64,000 nt of DNA from Chitinophagales bacterium (lineage in GTDB: Bacteria > Bacteroidota > Bacteroidia > Chitinophagales > LD1), in assembly GCA_019638515.1 (NCBI GenBank), contig JAHBTS010000003.1, positions 186,001 through 250,000 of the forward strand, given 5' to 3'. The notes below the pieces were generated by a model, which was not told where the DNA came from, did not search any database, and saw only the letters and a list, made by a program, of their open reading frames with translations. Below, piece after piece: positions 35,288 to 43,579 of the stretch. How positions within the stretch are numbered: position 1 is the first letter of the stretch; every line of letters begins with the position of its first letter. The position numbers were made by a program, and so were the translations under genes.

Positions 35288-35725
35288 ATGAGCCTATCTA
35301 AAAACTATAGTTTACCCATTCGTACCGATTTACTTACCAAAGGTAAAGAACATCCTGCCACTTCTTTAAAACAATCATTAGCAGATTTTATACATCTCAT
35401 TTTAACTACTTCGTTGGGCGAATGCAAATTTCATCCCGAATTGGGCTGCTCGGTATGGGAAAACGATTTTGATATAGTGGTATCTGCCAACCTGCTGAAA
35501 GATAAAATGCAAAATGCTATTAGAGACGCTATAGAACAAAACGAAAAACGCCTAACCAATGTGCGTGTAGATATAAAACTTTCGCAAGAAGAAATTGTTA
35601 GCGAAGGCAGAGGACTACGCATTAAACGCAAACTAGATATTAAAGCCAATGGCATTGTGGTAAAAACCAACGAACCATTTGAGTACTTTGAAAAAGTATA
35701 TATCGGTCCAATTTCATACAGCTAA
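35288..35725 (+). CDS. tssE: type VI secretion baseplate protein TssE (GPW/gp25 family)
   Basis: 145 residues. The gp25-like lysozyme-fold core is visible: SLKQSLADFIHLILTTSLGE, FHPELGCSVWENDFD, LKDKMQNAIRDAIEQNEKR and VRVDIKLSQEE. The E-rich EP-type signature of this family reads FHPELG here. It nucleates sheath assembly at the baseplate. Start ATG at 35288 preferred over an in-frame GTG at 35282. It is the last T6SS gene in the window: tssF, tssG, tssK and the ClpV ATPase do not follow; a peroxiredoxin gene does. Confidence 0.85.
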   Translation: MSLSKNYSLPIRTDLLTKGKEHPATSLKQSLADFIHLILTTSLGECKFHPELGCSVWENDFDIVVSANLLKDKMQNAIRDAIEQNEKRLTNVRVDIKLSQEEIVSEGRGLRIKRKLDIKANGIVVKTNEPFEYFEKVYIGPISYS

Positions 35726-35754
35726 GACCAATGCCAATAGTGCATGAAACTGCA

Positions 35755-35768
35755 TTCAACAAGTTGAA
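35755..35768. repeat. short inverted repeat upstream of bcp
   Basis: TTCAAC at 35755-35760 and GTTGAA at 35763-35768 separated by AA. A TACTTTCG box follows at 35777-35784, only 8 bp before the ATG. No T-run follows, so not a terminator. It may bind a regulator of the peroxiredoxin gene or be chance. Confidence 0.35.
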
Positions 35769-35791
35769 CTATTCCATACTTTCGCAAAAAT

Positions 35792-36253
35792 ATGACCAGT
35801 TTAAACATAGGCAATACCGCTCCCGATTTTGCAGCCCTAAACCAACGTGGCGAAAGCATTTCACTTCGGCAATTTAGAGGCAAAAAAGTAATTCTATATT
35901 TCTATCCTAAAGACGATACTCCGGGCTGCACCAAAGAAGCCTGTAGCTTCCGCGATGGATATACTGAACTAAAAAATGCAGGTTATGAAGTGCTTGGCGT
36001 AAGTATCGATAGCGTAAAAAAACACCAAAAGTTTGAAGAAAAATACAACCTGCCTTTTATGCTCCTTAGCGATGAAGACAAACAAATTGTAGAGGCATAC
36101 AACGTTTGGGGCAAGAAAAAATTTATGGGTCGCGAATATATGGGCACACACCGTGTTACCTTTGTAATAAACGAAAAAGGGAAAATAACTCGCATCATAG
36201 ATAAAGTAGATGTAAGCAATGCCGCCCGGCAAATTTTAAACGAAATACTTTAA
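35792..36253 (+). CDS. bcp: thioredoxin-dependent thiol peroxidase (Bcp/PrxQ)
   Basis: 153 residues of the atypical 2-Cys peroxiredoxin Bcp type. The peroxidatic cysteine C46 and resolving C51 lie in DDTPGCTKEACSFRD. Reduces hydrogen peroxide and organic hydroperoxides with thioredoxin. Further marks: NIGNTAPDFAALNQ and HRVTFVINEKGKI. 66 bp after tssE; no clear terminator separates them, so read-through is possible, but a functional link with secretion is not implied. Confidence 0.95.
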   Translation: MTSLNIGNTAPDFAALNQRGESISLRQFRGKKVILYFYPKDDTPGCTKEACSFRDGYTELKNAGYEVLGVSIDSVKKHQKFEEKYNLPFMLLSDEDKQIVEAYNVWGKKKFMGREYMGTHRVTFVINEKGKITRIIDKVDVSNAARQILNEIL

Positions 36254-36286
36254 CATAAGCCAAAACTCTTCCAAACCGATTTTTTC

Positions 36287-36294
36287 TATATTCG
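36287..36294 (+). promoter_or_regulatory. putative -7 element (TAnnTTCG)
   Basis: TATATTCG ends 21 bp before the ATG at 36316. It differs from TAnnTTTG at one base. No convincing -33 TTTG lies 19 bp upstream. Confidence 0.3.
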
Positions 36295-36315
36295 TAAACT
36301 TTTAAAAAAAACGAT

Positions 36316-36906
36316 ATGCGGTTTGGTTTATTCTTTACAACACTCTTTGCCACTTTATTGCTTCATGCCCAAACTCGTTTTTTAAAACACCATGTAAAAT
36401 CCGGAGAAACCATCTACACCATTGCTACCAAATATGGTGCCGATGCCAAGTACCTGCTCATGCTAAATAATTTGCCCGATAATGTAAAGCTTGGCAGTGG
36501 CGATGTGGTACTTATCCGTGAATTAAAACCGGGTGAAGAACCTGCCACAGAGGTGAAAGAATTTGTAGAAAAATCTACCTACCAACCCACAAAAACTACT
36601 GCAGCAACTTCAGAAACTACCACCGGCAATGCCGAAGAAATAAAAACCACTAAGGCTGTGGCAAAGTCCACCACCACTACTGCCACCAAAATAGCAGTTG
36701 AAAAAACAACAGCACCAAGTACCATCAATTACAATGGAACCGGATATGAAGTATCTAACAGCGGTGTGCATGTGGTAGAAAAAGGACAAACCTTTTACCG
36801 CATTAGTGTTATTTACGGCATTAGTGTAGATAAACTAAAAGAAATGAATGGGCTTAGCAATACCAACATAAGTGTTGGTCAAAAATTAAAAGTGCCAACC
36901 CGCTAA
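36316..36906 (+). CDS. secreted protein with two LysM domains
   Basis: 196 residues. Signal peptide of about 19 residues. LysM 1 spans about 24-72 (HHVKSGETIYTIATKYGADAK) and LysM 2 about 150-196 (HVVEKGQTFYRISVIYGI, NISVGQKLKVPTR). A Thr/Lys/Ala-rich flexible linker joins them. LysM domains bind the glycan strands of peptidoglycan; no catalytic domain is attached, so this is a wall-binding scaffold or a truncated relative of LysM-peptidase proteins. Downstream of bcp by 62 bp. Confidence 0.88.
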   Translation: MRFGLFFTTLFATLLLHAQTRFLKHHVKSGETIYTIATKYGADAKYLLMLNNLPDNVKLGSGDVVLIRELKPGEEPATEVKEFVEKSTYQPTKTTAATSETTTGNAEEIKTTKAVAKSTTTTATKIAVEKTTAPSTINYNGTGYEVSNSGVHVVEKGQTFYRISVIYGISVDKLKEMNGLSNTNISVGQKLKVPTR

Positions 36907-37005
36907 ACTTGCCAACCTTTATTGAAAATTGTACATCTTGAAATCTTTGTTTTCATCCAAACATTATATTCACAGTATTCAACAAAAAACAATTACAAAC
37001 AATTT

Positions 37006-37866
37006 ATGAAAGTAAAACTCTACTCAGTTGCAGCAGTTACATTTTTTTTAGCTGCCATGGCAGTAAATACTAAAACCTACACCAATAGCACAGTTCCGCC
37101 TCCGGGGCACTCTGGCGACCCTGTAAGCAACCAAACCTGCGCAGCAAACAGCAATTGCCACGGTACTACTACCAACGATGGCACTTCAATAATAACGCTG
37201 CAAATTGGAACCAGTGCCGGTTTATTAAGCCCAATGACAACTTCATTTGTGCCAACAGCATCTACCGATTACTATATTGGGTTAAGCATAAACGGTACCG
37301 CGCAAAAATACGGCTTCGAGTTAAGCGCACTTAATTCTTCTAATGCACAAGCCGGTACTTTTACAATTACCAATGTAAACGGTACGCAAAAAAATACTCT
37401 TAGCAATATTGAATATGTATCGCACAAAAATGCGAACGCCACAAAAAGTTGGTTAGTTAAATGGACTTCGCCTGCCAGCATTAGCGGACCTATTACATTC
37501 TACGCAGCCACCAATTTAGCTGATGGAAATGGCAACTCAACCGGAGACAACATCTATAAAAGAGCAGTTTCTATCAACGGAACACCAAGCGCAATTAACG
37601 ATCTAAAAGAGTTAAGCAGCATTACTGTATATCCAAATCCTGCCAGCGAAAATATTACATTAAGCTACAACCTGCTTAGCAACCAGTATGTTACTGCTCA
37701 AATCATGAACAGCGAAGGAAAAACAGTAAGAACACTTGTAAGCGAAAACCAAAATATCGGTGTAATAGAAAACACATACAACATTGCAGATTTAGCAGCC
37801 GGAAAGTACTATGTACACATCAATGCAGCCGGAAAATCATCTGTAAAGCCTTTAGTAAAATTCTAA
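37006..37866 (+). CDS. choice-of-anchor V domain protein with T9SS type A signal
   Basis: 286 residues from ATG 37006, which starts a signal peptide (KLYSVAAVTFFLAAMAVNT). Just after it lies PPPGHSGDP and a CX5CH motif (CAANSNCH), resembling the single haem-like CxxCH of choice-of-anchor V proteins but with longer spacing. A beta-sandwich of Reeler-like type covers about 60-200. The C-terminal 80 residues (SITVYPNPASENITLSYN, IMNSEGKTVRTL) are a type A sorting domain. Possibly a surface redox or substrate-binding protein. Start of a four-gene envelope block. Confidence 0.78.
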   Translation: MKVKLYSVAAVTFFLAAMAVNTKTYTNSTVPPPGHSGDPVSNQTCAANSNCHGTTTNDGTSIITLQIGTSAGLLSPMTTSFVPTASTDYYIGLSINGTAQKYGFELSALNSSNAQAGTFTITNVNGTQKNTLSNIEYVSHKNANATKSWLVKWTSPASISGPITFYAATNLADGNGNSTGDNIYKRAVSINGTPSAINDLKELSSITVYPNPASENITLSYNLLSNQYVTAQIMNSEGKTVRTLVSENQNIGVIENTYNIADLAAGKYYVHINAAGKSSVKPLVKF

Positions 37867-37891
37867 GCACACAAGCAGTTTATTCAAACTA

Positions 37892-38263
37892 ATGAAACAA
37901 CTTCTTGCTTTCGCTTCGGCATTATGGATAGGTGTAAGTTTTTTGCAGTCGTGTTCTAGAGATAGAACTCCACCACCAAACAAAGTGGCTTGCGACTCAT
38001 CTAAAACTTACACCTATACTGCCGATGTAAAAGCCATATTCGATAATTCGTGCGCCACAATTGGCTGCCACAATGCTGTGGCACCAGCATCGGGAGTGGT
38101 ACTAGATAACTATTTGAATGCTAAAGCCTTTACCGAGAATGGCCAGGTTTTATGCGCCATACACTATCAACCCGGCTGTATTTCTATGCCGGCCAGCGGC
38201 AAATTGCCCGATTCGCTTATTCAAAAAATAGATTGTTGGGCGCACTCCGGTTTTGCAAATTAA
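37892..38263 (+). CDS. cytochrome c-like lipoprotein
   Basis: 123 residues. Lipoprotein signal with a cysteine at SFLQSC (about residue 21). The region TYTADVKAIFDNSCATIGCH resembles cytochrome-c-like (PSCyt1) domains, with a CX4CH motif in place of CxxCH; a Met in CISMPASG could be a distal ligand. Three further cysteines (VACDS, LCAIH, PGCISM, DCWAHSG) may form disulfides. Whether haem binds is not certain. 26 bp after the choice-of-anchor V gene. Confidence 0.7.
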   Translation: MKQLLAFASALWIGVSFLQSCSRDRTPPPNKVACDSSKTYTYTADVKAIFDNSCATIGCHNAVAPASGVVLDNYLNAKAFTENGQVLCAIHYQPGCISMPASGKLPDSLIQKIDCWAHSGFAN

Positions 38264-38304
38264 ACTTTACGTACAATCGGCATTCAACAAATAAAATTGT
38301 ACTT

Positions 38305-38859
38305 ATGAAGATACTACTTGGAAGTTTCCTACTACTGTTTTCGAGTGTTTGGGCAACAGCACAAGATAATTTCATTACCCAAACCGGAAAGGTTCACTTT
38401 TTTTCTAAAACTCCTTTAGAAGATATTGAAGCTACCACCCAAAAAGCTGTAGCCGTTTTATATACTGCCACCAAAAAAGTACAGGCAAAAATTCCCATTC
38501 AAAGTTTTGAGTTTAAGCAAAGACTCATGCAAGAGCACTTTAATGAAAACTACATGGAGAGCGATAAATATCCCTATGGAAGTTTAGATGCAGTTATCTC
38601 CGAAGCTCTTGATTTTACTAAAGATGGTGAGTACGATATTACATTAAAGGGCACCCTAGATATACACGGAATAAAAAAGCCGCGCGACATAAAATGCAAA
38701 CTTACCATAGCCAACGGAGTGCCACAAAAAGCTACTGCCACTTTTGATGTAAAGCTAGTGGAGCATAAAATAAAAATCCCCAAAGCAGTTATTCTTAATA
38801 TTGCTGAAGTAATAACGGTAGATGTAGATTTCAACTTAGTAAAGTATGAAAAAAAGTAA
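38305..38859 (+). CDS. YceI family periplasmic lipid-binding-like protein
   Basis: 184 residues from ATG 38305, with a signal peptide (LGSFLLLFSSVWATAQ). The lipocalin-like YceI barrel is visible: GKVHFFSKTPLEDIEATT, IPIQSFEFKQRLMQEHFNENYMES, YPYGSLDAV, and DITLKGTLDIHGIKKP. YceI proteins bind isoprenoid or long-chain lipids such as quinones in the periplasm. It lies between a haem-motif lipoprotein and a DUF5777 protein, with which it probably forms an operon (24-bp gap to the latter). Confidence 0.87.
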   Translation: MKILLGSFLLLFSSVWATAQDNFITQTGKVHFFSKTPLEDIEATTQKAVAVLYTATKKVQAKIPIQSFEFKQRLMQEHFNENYMESDKYPYGSLDAVISEALDFTKDGEYDITLKGTLDIHGIKKPRDIKCKLTIANGVPQKATATFDVKLVEHKIKIPKAVILNIAEVITVDVDFNLVKYEKK

Positions 38860-38883
38860 CCGCTACCAGAAACTAAAAAGTGC

Positions 38884-39927
38884 ATGAAACAATTTTTATC
38901 CAAAGAATTTACCGCTGTTGTTGCCTGCATTTTATGGCTTGCAATGCCTATGCGAGGGCAAGATTTAATAAATGAATTAGCCAAAGAACAGCAGAAAAAG
39001 AGCAAAGAATATGTGTTTGCCACCTTTAAATCTACACGCCTAATTCATGGGCAAACCGTAGAAATGACAAAAAAAAATGCACTCGATTTTCGTATTGCGC
39101 ATAGGTTTGGAAATATAGCATCTTCGCCCAACGAGCACGTGCATAATATGTTTGGCTTCGACCAAGCTGCCGACATTCTATTTTCTTTAGATTATGGAAT
39201 TTTAAGCGATTTGAGTGTAGGTGCAGGCAGAGCCAAAGGCAATGGAGCCGTTGGCGAATTATGGTTTGCCAACGTTAAATATCGCGCACTAAAGCAAACA
39301 ACAGACTTTAGGTATCCGGTAAGCATTTCGTTTCTAGCACAAACAGCCGTAAGCTCACAGCGCAGGCAAGTAAATTCGCCCGAACTAATTGCAAGTTTTC
39401 CAAAATGGTATCACCGCTTTAGTTATGTAGTTCAAGCACAAATAGCCATAAAAGCAACCAACTGGCTTAGCCTTCAACTTTCACCAAGTTTTATTTGGCG
39501 CAATTTGGTTGCCCACAACGATAAAAACGGAATGTTTGTACTCGGTTTTTTGGCTCGCGCCAAAGTAACCAAGTGGTCTGCCATAGTGTTTGAATACTTT
39601 ATGCCTATTACGCAAAACGGAGCTACTTTCCGCCAATACTTTCCGATGGTGCGTGGTATTAAAAATGCAGGCTACTACCCAGGCATTCACCTTGGCTATG
39701 AAGTAGAAACCGGAGGACACGTATTCCAAATTAACCTTACCAATACAGCAGGATTACTAGAAAACGATTTCTTGGCATATAATCCGCACAACTGGGCACA
39801 AGGGCAGTTTAGGCTTGGCTTTACCATTACAAGACCATTCCAGTTTGGTAAAGACATTAACCCATGGACCGGCAGATATACCAAGAAAAAATTATTGCGC
39901 GATATGCAGGCGCGTGCTAAAAATTAA
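38884..39927 (+). CDS. DUF5777 family outer-membrane beta-barrel protein
   Basis: 347 residues. Signal peptide then alternating beta strands ending in aromatic residues, typical of outer-membrane barrels (DFRIAHRFGNIASS, ILFSLDYGILSDLSVGAGR, WLSLQLSPSFIW, FRLGFTITRPF). DUF5777 proteins are restricted to Bacteroidota and often follow YceI genes, as here. Possibly a channel or scaffold for the upstream lipoprotein and cytochrome-like proteins; this is inferred only from order. Converges on rfbD with 3 bp between stops. Confidence 0.82.
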   Translation: MKQFLSKEFTAVVACILWLAMPMRGQDLINELAKEQQKKSKEYVFATFKSTRLIHGQTVEMTKKNALDFRIAHRFGNIASSPNEHVHNMFGFDQAADILFSLDYGILSDLSVGAGRAKGNGAVGELWFANVKYRALKQTTDFRYPVSISFLAQTAVSSQRRQVNSPELIASFPKWYHRFSYVVQAQIAIKATNWLSLQLSPSFIWRNLVAHNDKNGMFVLGFLARAKVTKWSAIVFEYFMPITQNGATFRQYFPMVRGIKNAGYYPGIHLGYEVETGGHVFQINLTNTAGLLENDFLAYNPHNWAQGQFRLGFTITRPFQFGKDINPWTGRYTKKKLLRDMQARAKN

Positions 39928-39930
39928 ACC

Positions 39931-40788
39931 TTAGCAAAGCTGCTTAACACACTGCTCTAAACTTGTTCTCCAATAAGGAATTTCGTAAGCAAAAGTTTCC
40001 TTAAACAGTTTTTTATTCAGCACGCTAAACTTAGGGCGCGCAGCCGGAGTTGGATATTGGTATGTTTCTATCGGAAAAATTGGCGTATGCAATCCTGCAA
40101 TATCGCGTACTGCAATTGCAAAATCGTACCAACTGCAAACACCTTCGTTGGTAAAATGAAAAACTCCTTGCTGCGCTAAGTGCTTTTCGTTACTCGCAAT
40201 ATGCAAAATGGCTGCCGCCAAATCGCCTGCATAAGTTGGTGTGCCTATTTGATCGTAAATGATATTGAGCTGCGGCTTCTCCTTACAAAGGCGCAGCATT
40301 GTTTTCACAAAATTATTGCCAAAGGTAGAATACACCCAAGCCGTACGTAAAATAATAGCGCTCGGCAAGTGCTGTTGTATCTGCTTTTCGCCCTCCAATT
40401 TAGTAGAACCATACACACTAAGCGGATTAGTAACATCGGCTTCAACTAAAGGTCTTGCCAAGTTCCCATCAAATACAAAATCGGTTGAAACATGAATAAG
40501 TTTTGCACCGTTTACTGCACAAGCCTTAGCCAATATTCCGGCTGCGGCTGCATTTACATTATATGCAGCATCCTTCTCACTTTCAGCTTTATCTACCGCA
40601 GTGTATGCAGCGCAATTAACACAAAGCTGAATGTGCTTAGCTGTAAAAAAAGTAGCCACGGCAGCAGCATCTGTAATATCTAAATCGGCAGAAGTGGTAA
40701 AGAAAAAATTATGTATGGCAAAACTACTTGCCAGCAATTTTATTTCGCTGCCTAATTGACCATTAGCACCTGTTACCAGAATATTCAT
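39931..40788 (-). CDS. rfbD: dTDP-4-dehydrorhamnose reductase
   Basis: 285 residues, an extended short-chain dehydrogenase. Rossmann motif GANGQLGSEI at 7-16, NCAAYTAVDKAES, FVFDGN and the catalytic VYGSTKLEGE (YxxxK) are present. Final step of dTDP-L-rhamnose synthesis, reducing the 4-keto group with NADPH. Directly abuts rfbC. Its stop is 3 bp from the convergent DUF5777 gene. rfbA and rfbB are not in the window. Confidence 0.95.
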   Translation of the reverse strand: MNILVTGANGQLGSEIKLLASSFAIHNFFFTTSADLDITDAAAVATFFTAKHIQLCVNCAAYTAVDKAESEKDAAYNVNAAAAGILAKACAVNGAKLIHVSTDFVFDGNLARPLVEADVTNPLSVYGSTKLEGEKQIQQHLPSAIILRTAWVYSTFGNNFVKTMLRLCKEKPQLNIIYDQIGTPTYAGDLAAAILHIASNEKHLAQQGVFHFTNEGVCSWYDFAIAVRDIAGLHTPIFPIETYQYPTPAARPKFSVLNKKLFKETFAYEIPYWRTSLEQCVKQLC

Positions 40789-41343
40789 TTAATACACAAA
40801 ATGAGTTACACAATTTGCAAAAGAAGGCAAGTCTTTATCTTTCTCAGAAACAATAGCATCGCCTAATTGAATACCCCAATCAATATTCAATGCAGCATCA
40901 AAACCATTGATGCCGCCTTCACTTTCTTTAGAATAAAAATTATCGCACTTGTATTGGAAAATAGTATTGTCTTCTAAAACCGAAAATCCATGTGCAAAAC
41001 CGCGTGGGATATACAACTGCAATTTATTTTCGGCAGAAAGTTCAATGCTAAAATACTTACCAAAGGTTGGTGAACCTTTGCGAATATCCAATGCAATATC
41101 GAGTACCCTCCCGGCAACTACACGCACCAATTTTGCTTGAGCAAATGGCTCGTGCTGATAATGCAAACCGCGCACTACGCCTTTGTTTGAACGCGATTCA
41201 TTATCTTGTACAAAAGTGGTGGCAATACCAGCTTCTTCGAAAGTTTGTTTATTAAACGACTCAAAAAAATATCCGCGCGAATCTGCAAAAACCCTTGGCT
41301 CAAATACTTGGAGATCGCGGATTCCGGTTGCTTTAAAAGGCAT
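40789..41343 (-). CDS. rfbC: dTDP-4-dehydrorhamnose 3,5-epimerase
   Basis: 184 residues, cupin-type epimerase. Motifs: FEPRVFADSRGYFFESFN, FVQDNESRSNKGVVRGLHYQ with the catalytic His, and PRGFAHGFSVLED. Third step of dTDP-rhamnose synthesis, acting just before RfbD. rfbD begins at the base after its stop codon, so the two are coupled. Between it and the phosphatase gene there are only 2 bp. Confidence 0.96.
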   Translation of the reverse strand: MPFKATGIRDLQVFEPRVFADSRGYFFESFNKQTFEEAGIATTFVQDNESRSNKGVVRGLHYQHEPFAQAKLVRVVAGRVLDIALDIRKGSPTFGKYFSIELSAENKLQLYIPRGFAHGFSVLEDNTIFQYKCDNFYSKESEGGINGFDAALNIDWGIQLGDAIVSEKDKDLPSFANCVTHFVY

Positions 41344-41345
41344 GT

Positions 41346-42101
41346 TTACAATAGTTGTTTATTCTTTAAAAAATCGTATTCAATAATTTTGCGAACGTAA
41401 GGCAATTCCAATGCTTTATGAAAAACCGGAATCAACTTCATGTTATGAATATCGGTAGCCACAAAATCAATCATATCAGCATCAATCAGCATTTCGGCAG
41501 CTTGCTGTGCACCTCTGCCATACACACCACAAAGCGAACCAAGGTTTACCTGAAAAAACACTCCTAAATCGCGCACTTCTTCAAATGCAGAAATATCCTT
41601 TCGATAGTAAAACGGATAGCGCTCCGGATGTGCCAAAATTACATTATAGCCTGCAGTGCGCAAATCGTATATGTATCCGGTTAAACTTAATGGCGGATGC
41701 ACATAAGAAAGTTCAATAAGTACATAATCTTTAAAAAGCGGCAACAGCGACTTTGCTTTTATTTTAGGCAGTAGTGTTTCATCTACATAATACTCTGCCG
41801 AAGCAGAAAACGGAATAGAAATATTCTTCTTCAACAGTGCTTCACGTACCTCATCGCAACCGCGCAAAATAGTATCGTTAGAATTGTTGTAACCATCGGT
41901 TACTACATGCGGTGTGGTAATAATTTTCTTAAACCCCAACTGAATGAGTTGCTCAATTACGGCTACTGCTTCATCCGTAGTTTTTACACCATCATCAATT
42001 CCGGGAATTAAATGCGAATGCAAATCTACCTCCAGCGCACCTAAATCGTGCAACTTTATTATCTCTTCCTTTTTCCTGAAAAAATTTTGTAGCCAACCCA
42101 C
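41346..42101 (-). CDS. CpsB/YwqE-type tyrosine-protein phosphatase (PHP fold)
   Basis: About 251 residues from a GTG at 42101 (first residues MGWLQNFFRKKEE); no in-frame ATG exists near the N-terminus, and a TTG at 42128 would add nine residues. The PHP-fold metal site is shown by DLHSHLIPGIDDG, then TPHV, and FVATDIHN near the end. Enzymes of this family dephosphorylate capsule-synthesis tyrosine kinases or Wzc-like proteins. It sits at the head of rfbC-rfbD, matching a role in surface polysaccharide. Confidence 0.87.
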   Translation of the reverse strand: MGWLQNFFRKKEEIIKLHDLGALEVDLHSHLIPGIDDGVKTTDEAVAVIEQLIQLGFKKIITTPHVVTDGYNNSNDTILRGCDEVREALLKKNISIPFSASAEYYVDETLLPKIKAKSLLPLFKDYVLIELSYVHPPLSLTGYIYDLRTAGYNVILAHPERYPFYYRKDISAFEEVRDLGVFFQVNLGSLCGVYGRGAQQAAEMLIDADMIDFVATDIHNMKLIPVFHKALELPYVRKIIEYDFLKNKQLL

Positions 42102-42473
42102 AAGGCAAATAAAAACTATTCCATTCAAAGAGAGTTCAATTTCAATCTTATTTGCATTGTTTAAACTACAATTACTGTTATGTCAAATAGCTTTCTACAA
42201 CATTTATGAACTCATAATACATATATTTTTCACACAGTAATCATCTAAACATTCATATCAATACACTTCTACTCCGGCAACATAACTTAAATTCAACAAT
42301 TTGAAACTGACACACCACTAACTTATTGCATCTTTACATCAACATAAAACACAAATTTCACAAACGAGATAAAAAACAACAGCTGCTTAAAAACACAGTA
42401 GCAACAAGCACACACCAATGCACCACACATATAAACAATTATTGCTTTCAGTATTAAAAAACAGTTTAGCTAT
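42102..42473. other. AT-rich divergent intergenic region
   Basis: A 372-bp gap between the polysaccharide operon (leftwards) and the DUF4476 gene (rightwards). It is visibly A/T-rich with many ACA/CAC runs and no ORF with family features. It presumably holds both promoters, but no box with convincing spacing was found. Confidence 0.6.
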
Positions 42474-43565
42474 ATGAAGTACCTTCTTATTTGTATTCTT
42501 TTCTTGGGCGCAAACGCAACCCATGCACAAATACAGCAAACATTGCTGCTACCTATGAATGAAATAGAGTTTAAGCAGCGCTATAATCAAATGATTTCTA
42601 TGCCCGGTGGCGATGAAGCCAAACTAAAAACCTTTCGATATTTTATTACCAACCGATCGCTCAGCAGCAAACAAGTAAAACAATTTGCCACCACCATCAT
42701 AAACGATGCATTCCGCTACGAACTTGCATTGAGTGCTTTTGCTGTTACTACCGATAAAGAAAATTTTTACGAGGTGTACGATGCATTTGCTACCTTCTCA
42801 ACCGTTTTCCGGTTGCACGATGCCATCCATGCGTTTGCACCAACGCCTTCTCCTGCACATCCTCCTAAACATCCGCAACAACCAAATATCACTTATCCTT
42901 CATGCAATAACTATATAGGAAAAAAAGGGTGTGCACAGCCACTTTCTAATGGAGATTTCAACTTTTATGCAGCCACCTATTTTTTAAAAAACAATGATGA
43001 TGAAAGAATAAACGAAGCGCGAGAACTTGCAAAACGCTACTGTATTTCTATGGAACAGTTTATGCGAATGGCACTCACATTTAACTTAGATAACAACCGC
43101 ATGGCATTTATGAAAGAAACCTTTCCTCGCATATTCGATTTAGAAAATTACAACTTTGCCACTGCCGTTTTCGATAATGAATTTCAACGCTCCGAATGGA
43201 TTGGCTTTGCCCGAAACATACTTAAACAATTAACTCCACAACTGCCGCCACCACCTCCTCCGGCTCCGGCTTGCACCGTTTCGCAAAATGAATTAGATGA
43301 AGTAAAAACAACCATTGCCAAACAATCCTTAAGCCGCACTATGGTAGCGGTTGGCAAGCAAGCCATAGAAGCAAAAAAGTGCTTTTCATCTAAACAAATC
43401 ATTCAAATTGTGCGCCTATATTCTTTTGATAAAGATCAACTGGATATGGCAAAATTCGCCTACGACTTTACAACCGATAAAGAAAATTTTTACACGGTTG
43501 CCAATGCGCTTTCTTTTACTTCTAGCAAAGAAAATTTAATGCAGTTTATTGATTCAAGGAAGTAA
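42474..43565 (+). CDS. secreted protein with repeated DUF4476 domains
   Basis: 363 residues. Signal peptide 1-19. DUF4476-like alpha-helical domains lie at about 25-120 and 265-363, and a third, degenerate copy at about 150-240. The first and last contain the same TTDKENFY, and the underlying DNA is nearly identical. A Pro/His-rich linker (PTPSPAHPPKHPQQP) and a PPPPPPAPAC stretch separate the domains. Found widely in Bacteroidota; function unknown, perhaps a secreted calcium- or protein-binding scaffold. Confidence 0.78.
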   Translation: MKYLLICILFLGANATHAQIQQTLLLPMNEIEFKQRYNQMISMPGGDEAKLKTFRYFITNRSLSSKQVKQFATTIINDAFRYELALSAFAVTTDKENFYEVYDAFATFSTVFRLHDAIHAFAPTPSPAHPPKHPQQPNITYPSCNNYIGKKGCAQPLSNGDFNFYAATYFLKNNDDERINEARELAKRYCISMEQFMRMALTFNLDNNRMAFMKETFPRIFDLENYNFATAVFDNEFQRSEWIGFARNILKQLTPQLPPPPPPAPACTVSQNELDEVKTTIAKQSLSRTMVAVGKQAIEAKKCFSSKQIIQIVRLYSFDKDQLDMAKFAYDFTTDKENFYTVANALSFTSSKENLMQFIDSRK

Positions 43566-43579
43566 ACCTACTTATTCAA

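Noticed and set aside
30572..35725. Prophage tail or extracellular contractile injection system
   Set aside because: Separate TssB/TssC sheath subunits of the Bacteroidota T6SS type and TssD tube proteins are present; there are no capsid, terminase, phage-like sheath or AAA+ ATPase genes nearby.
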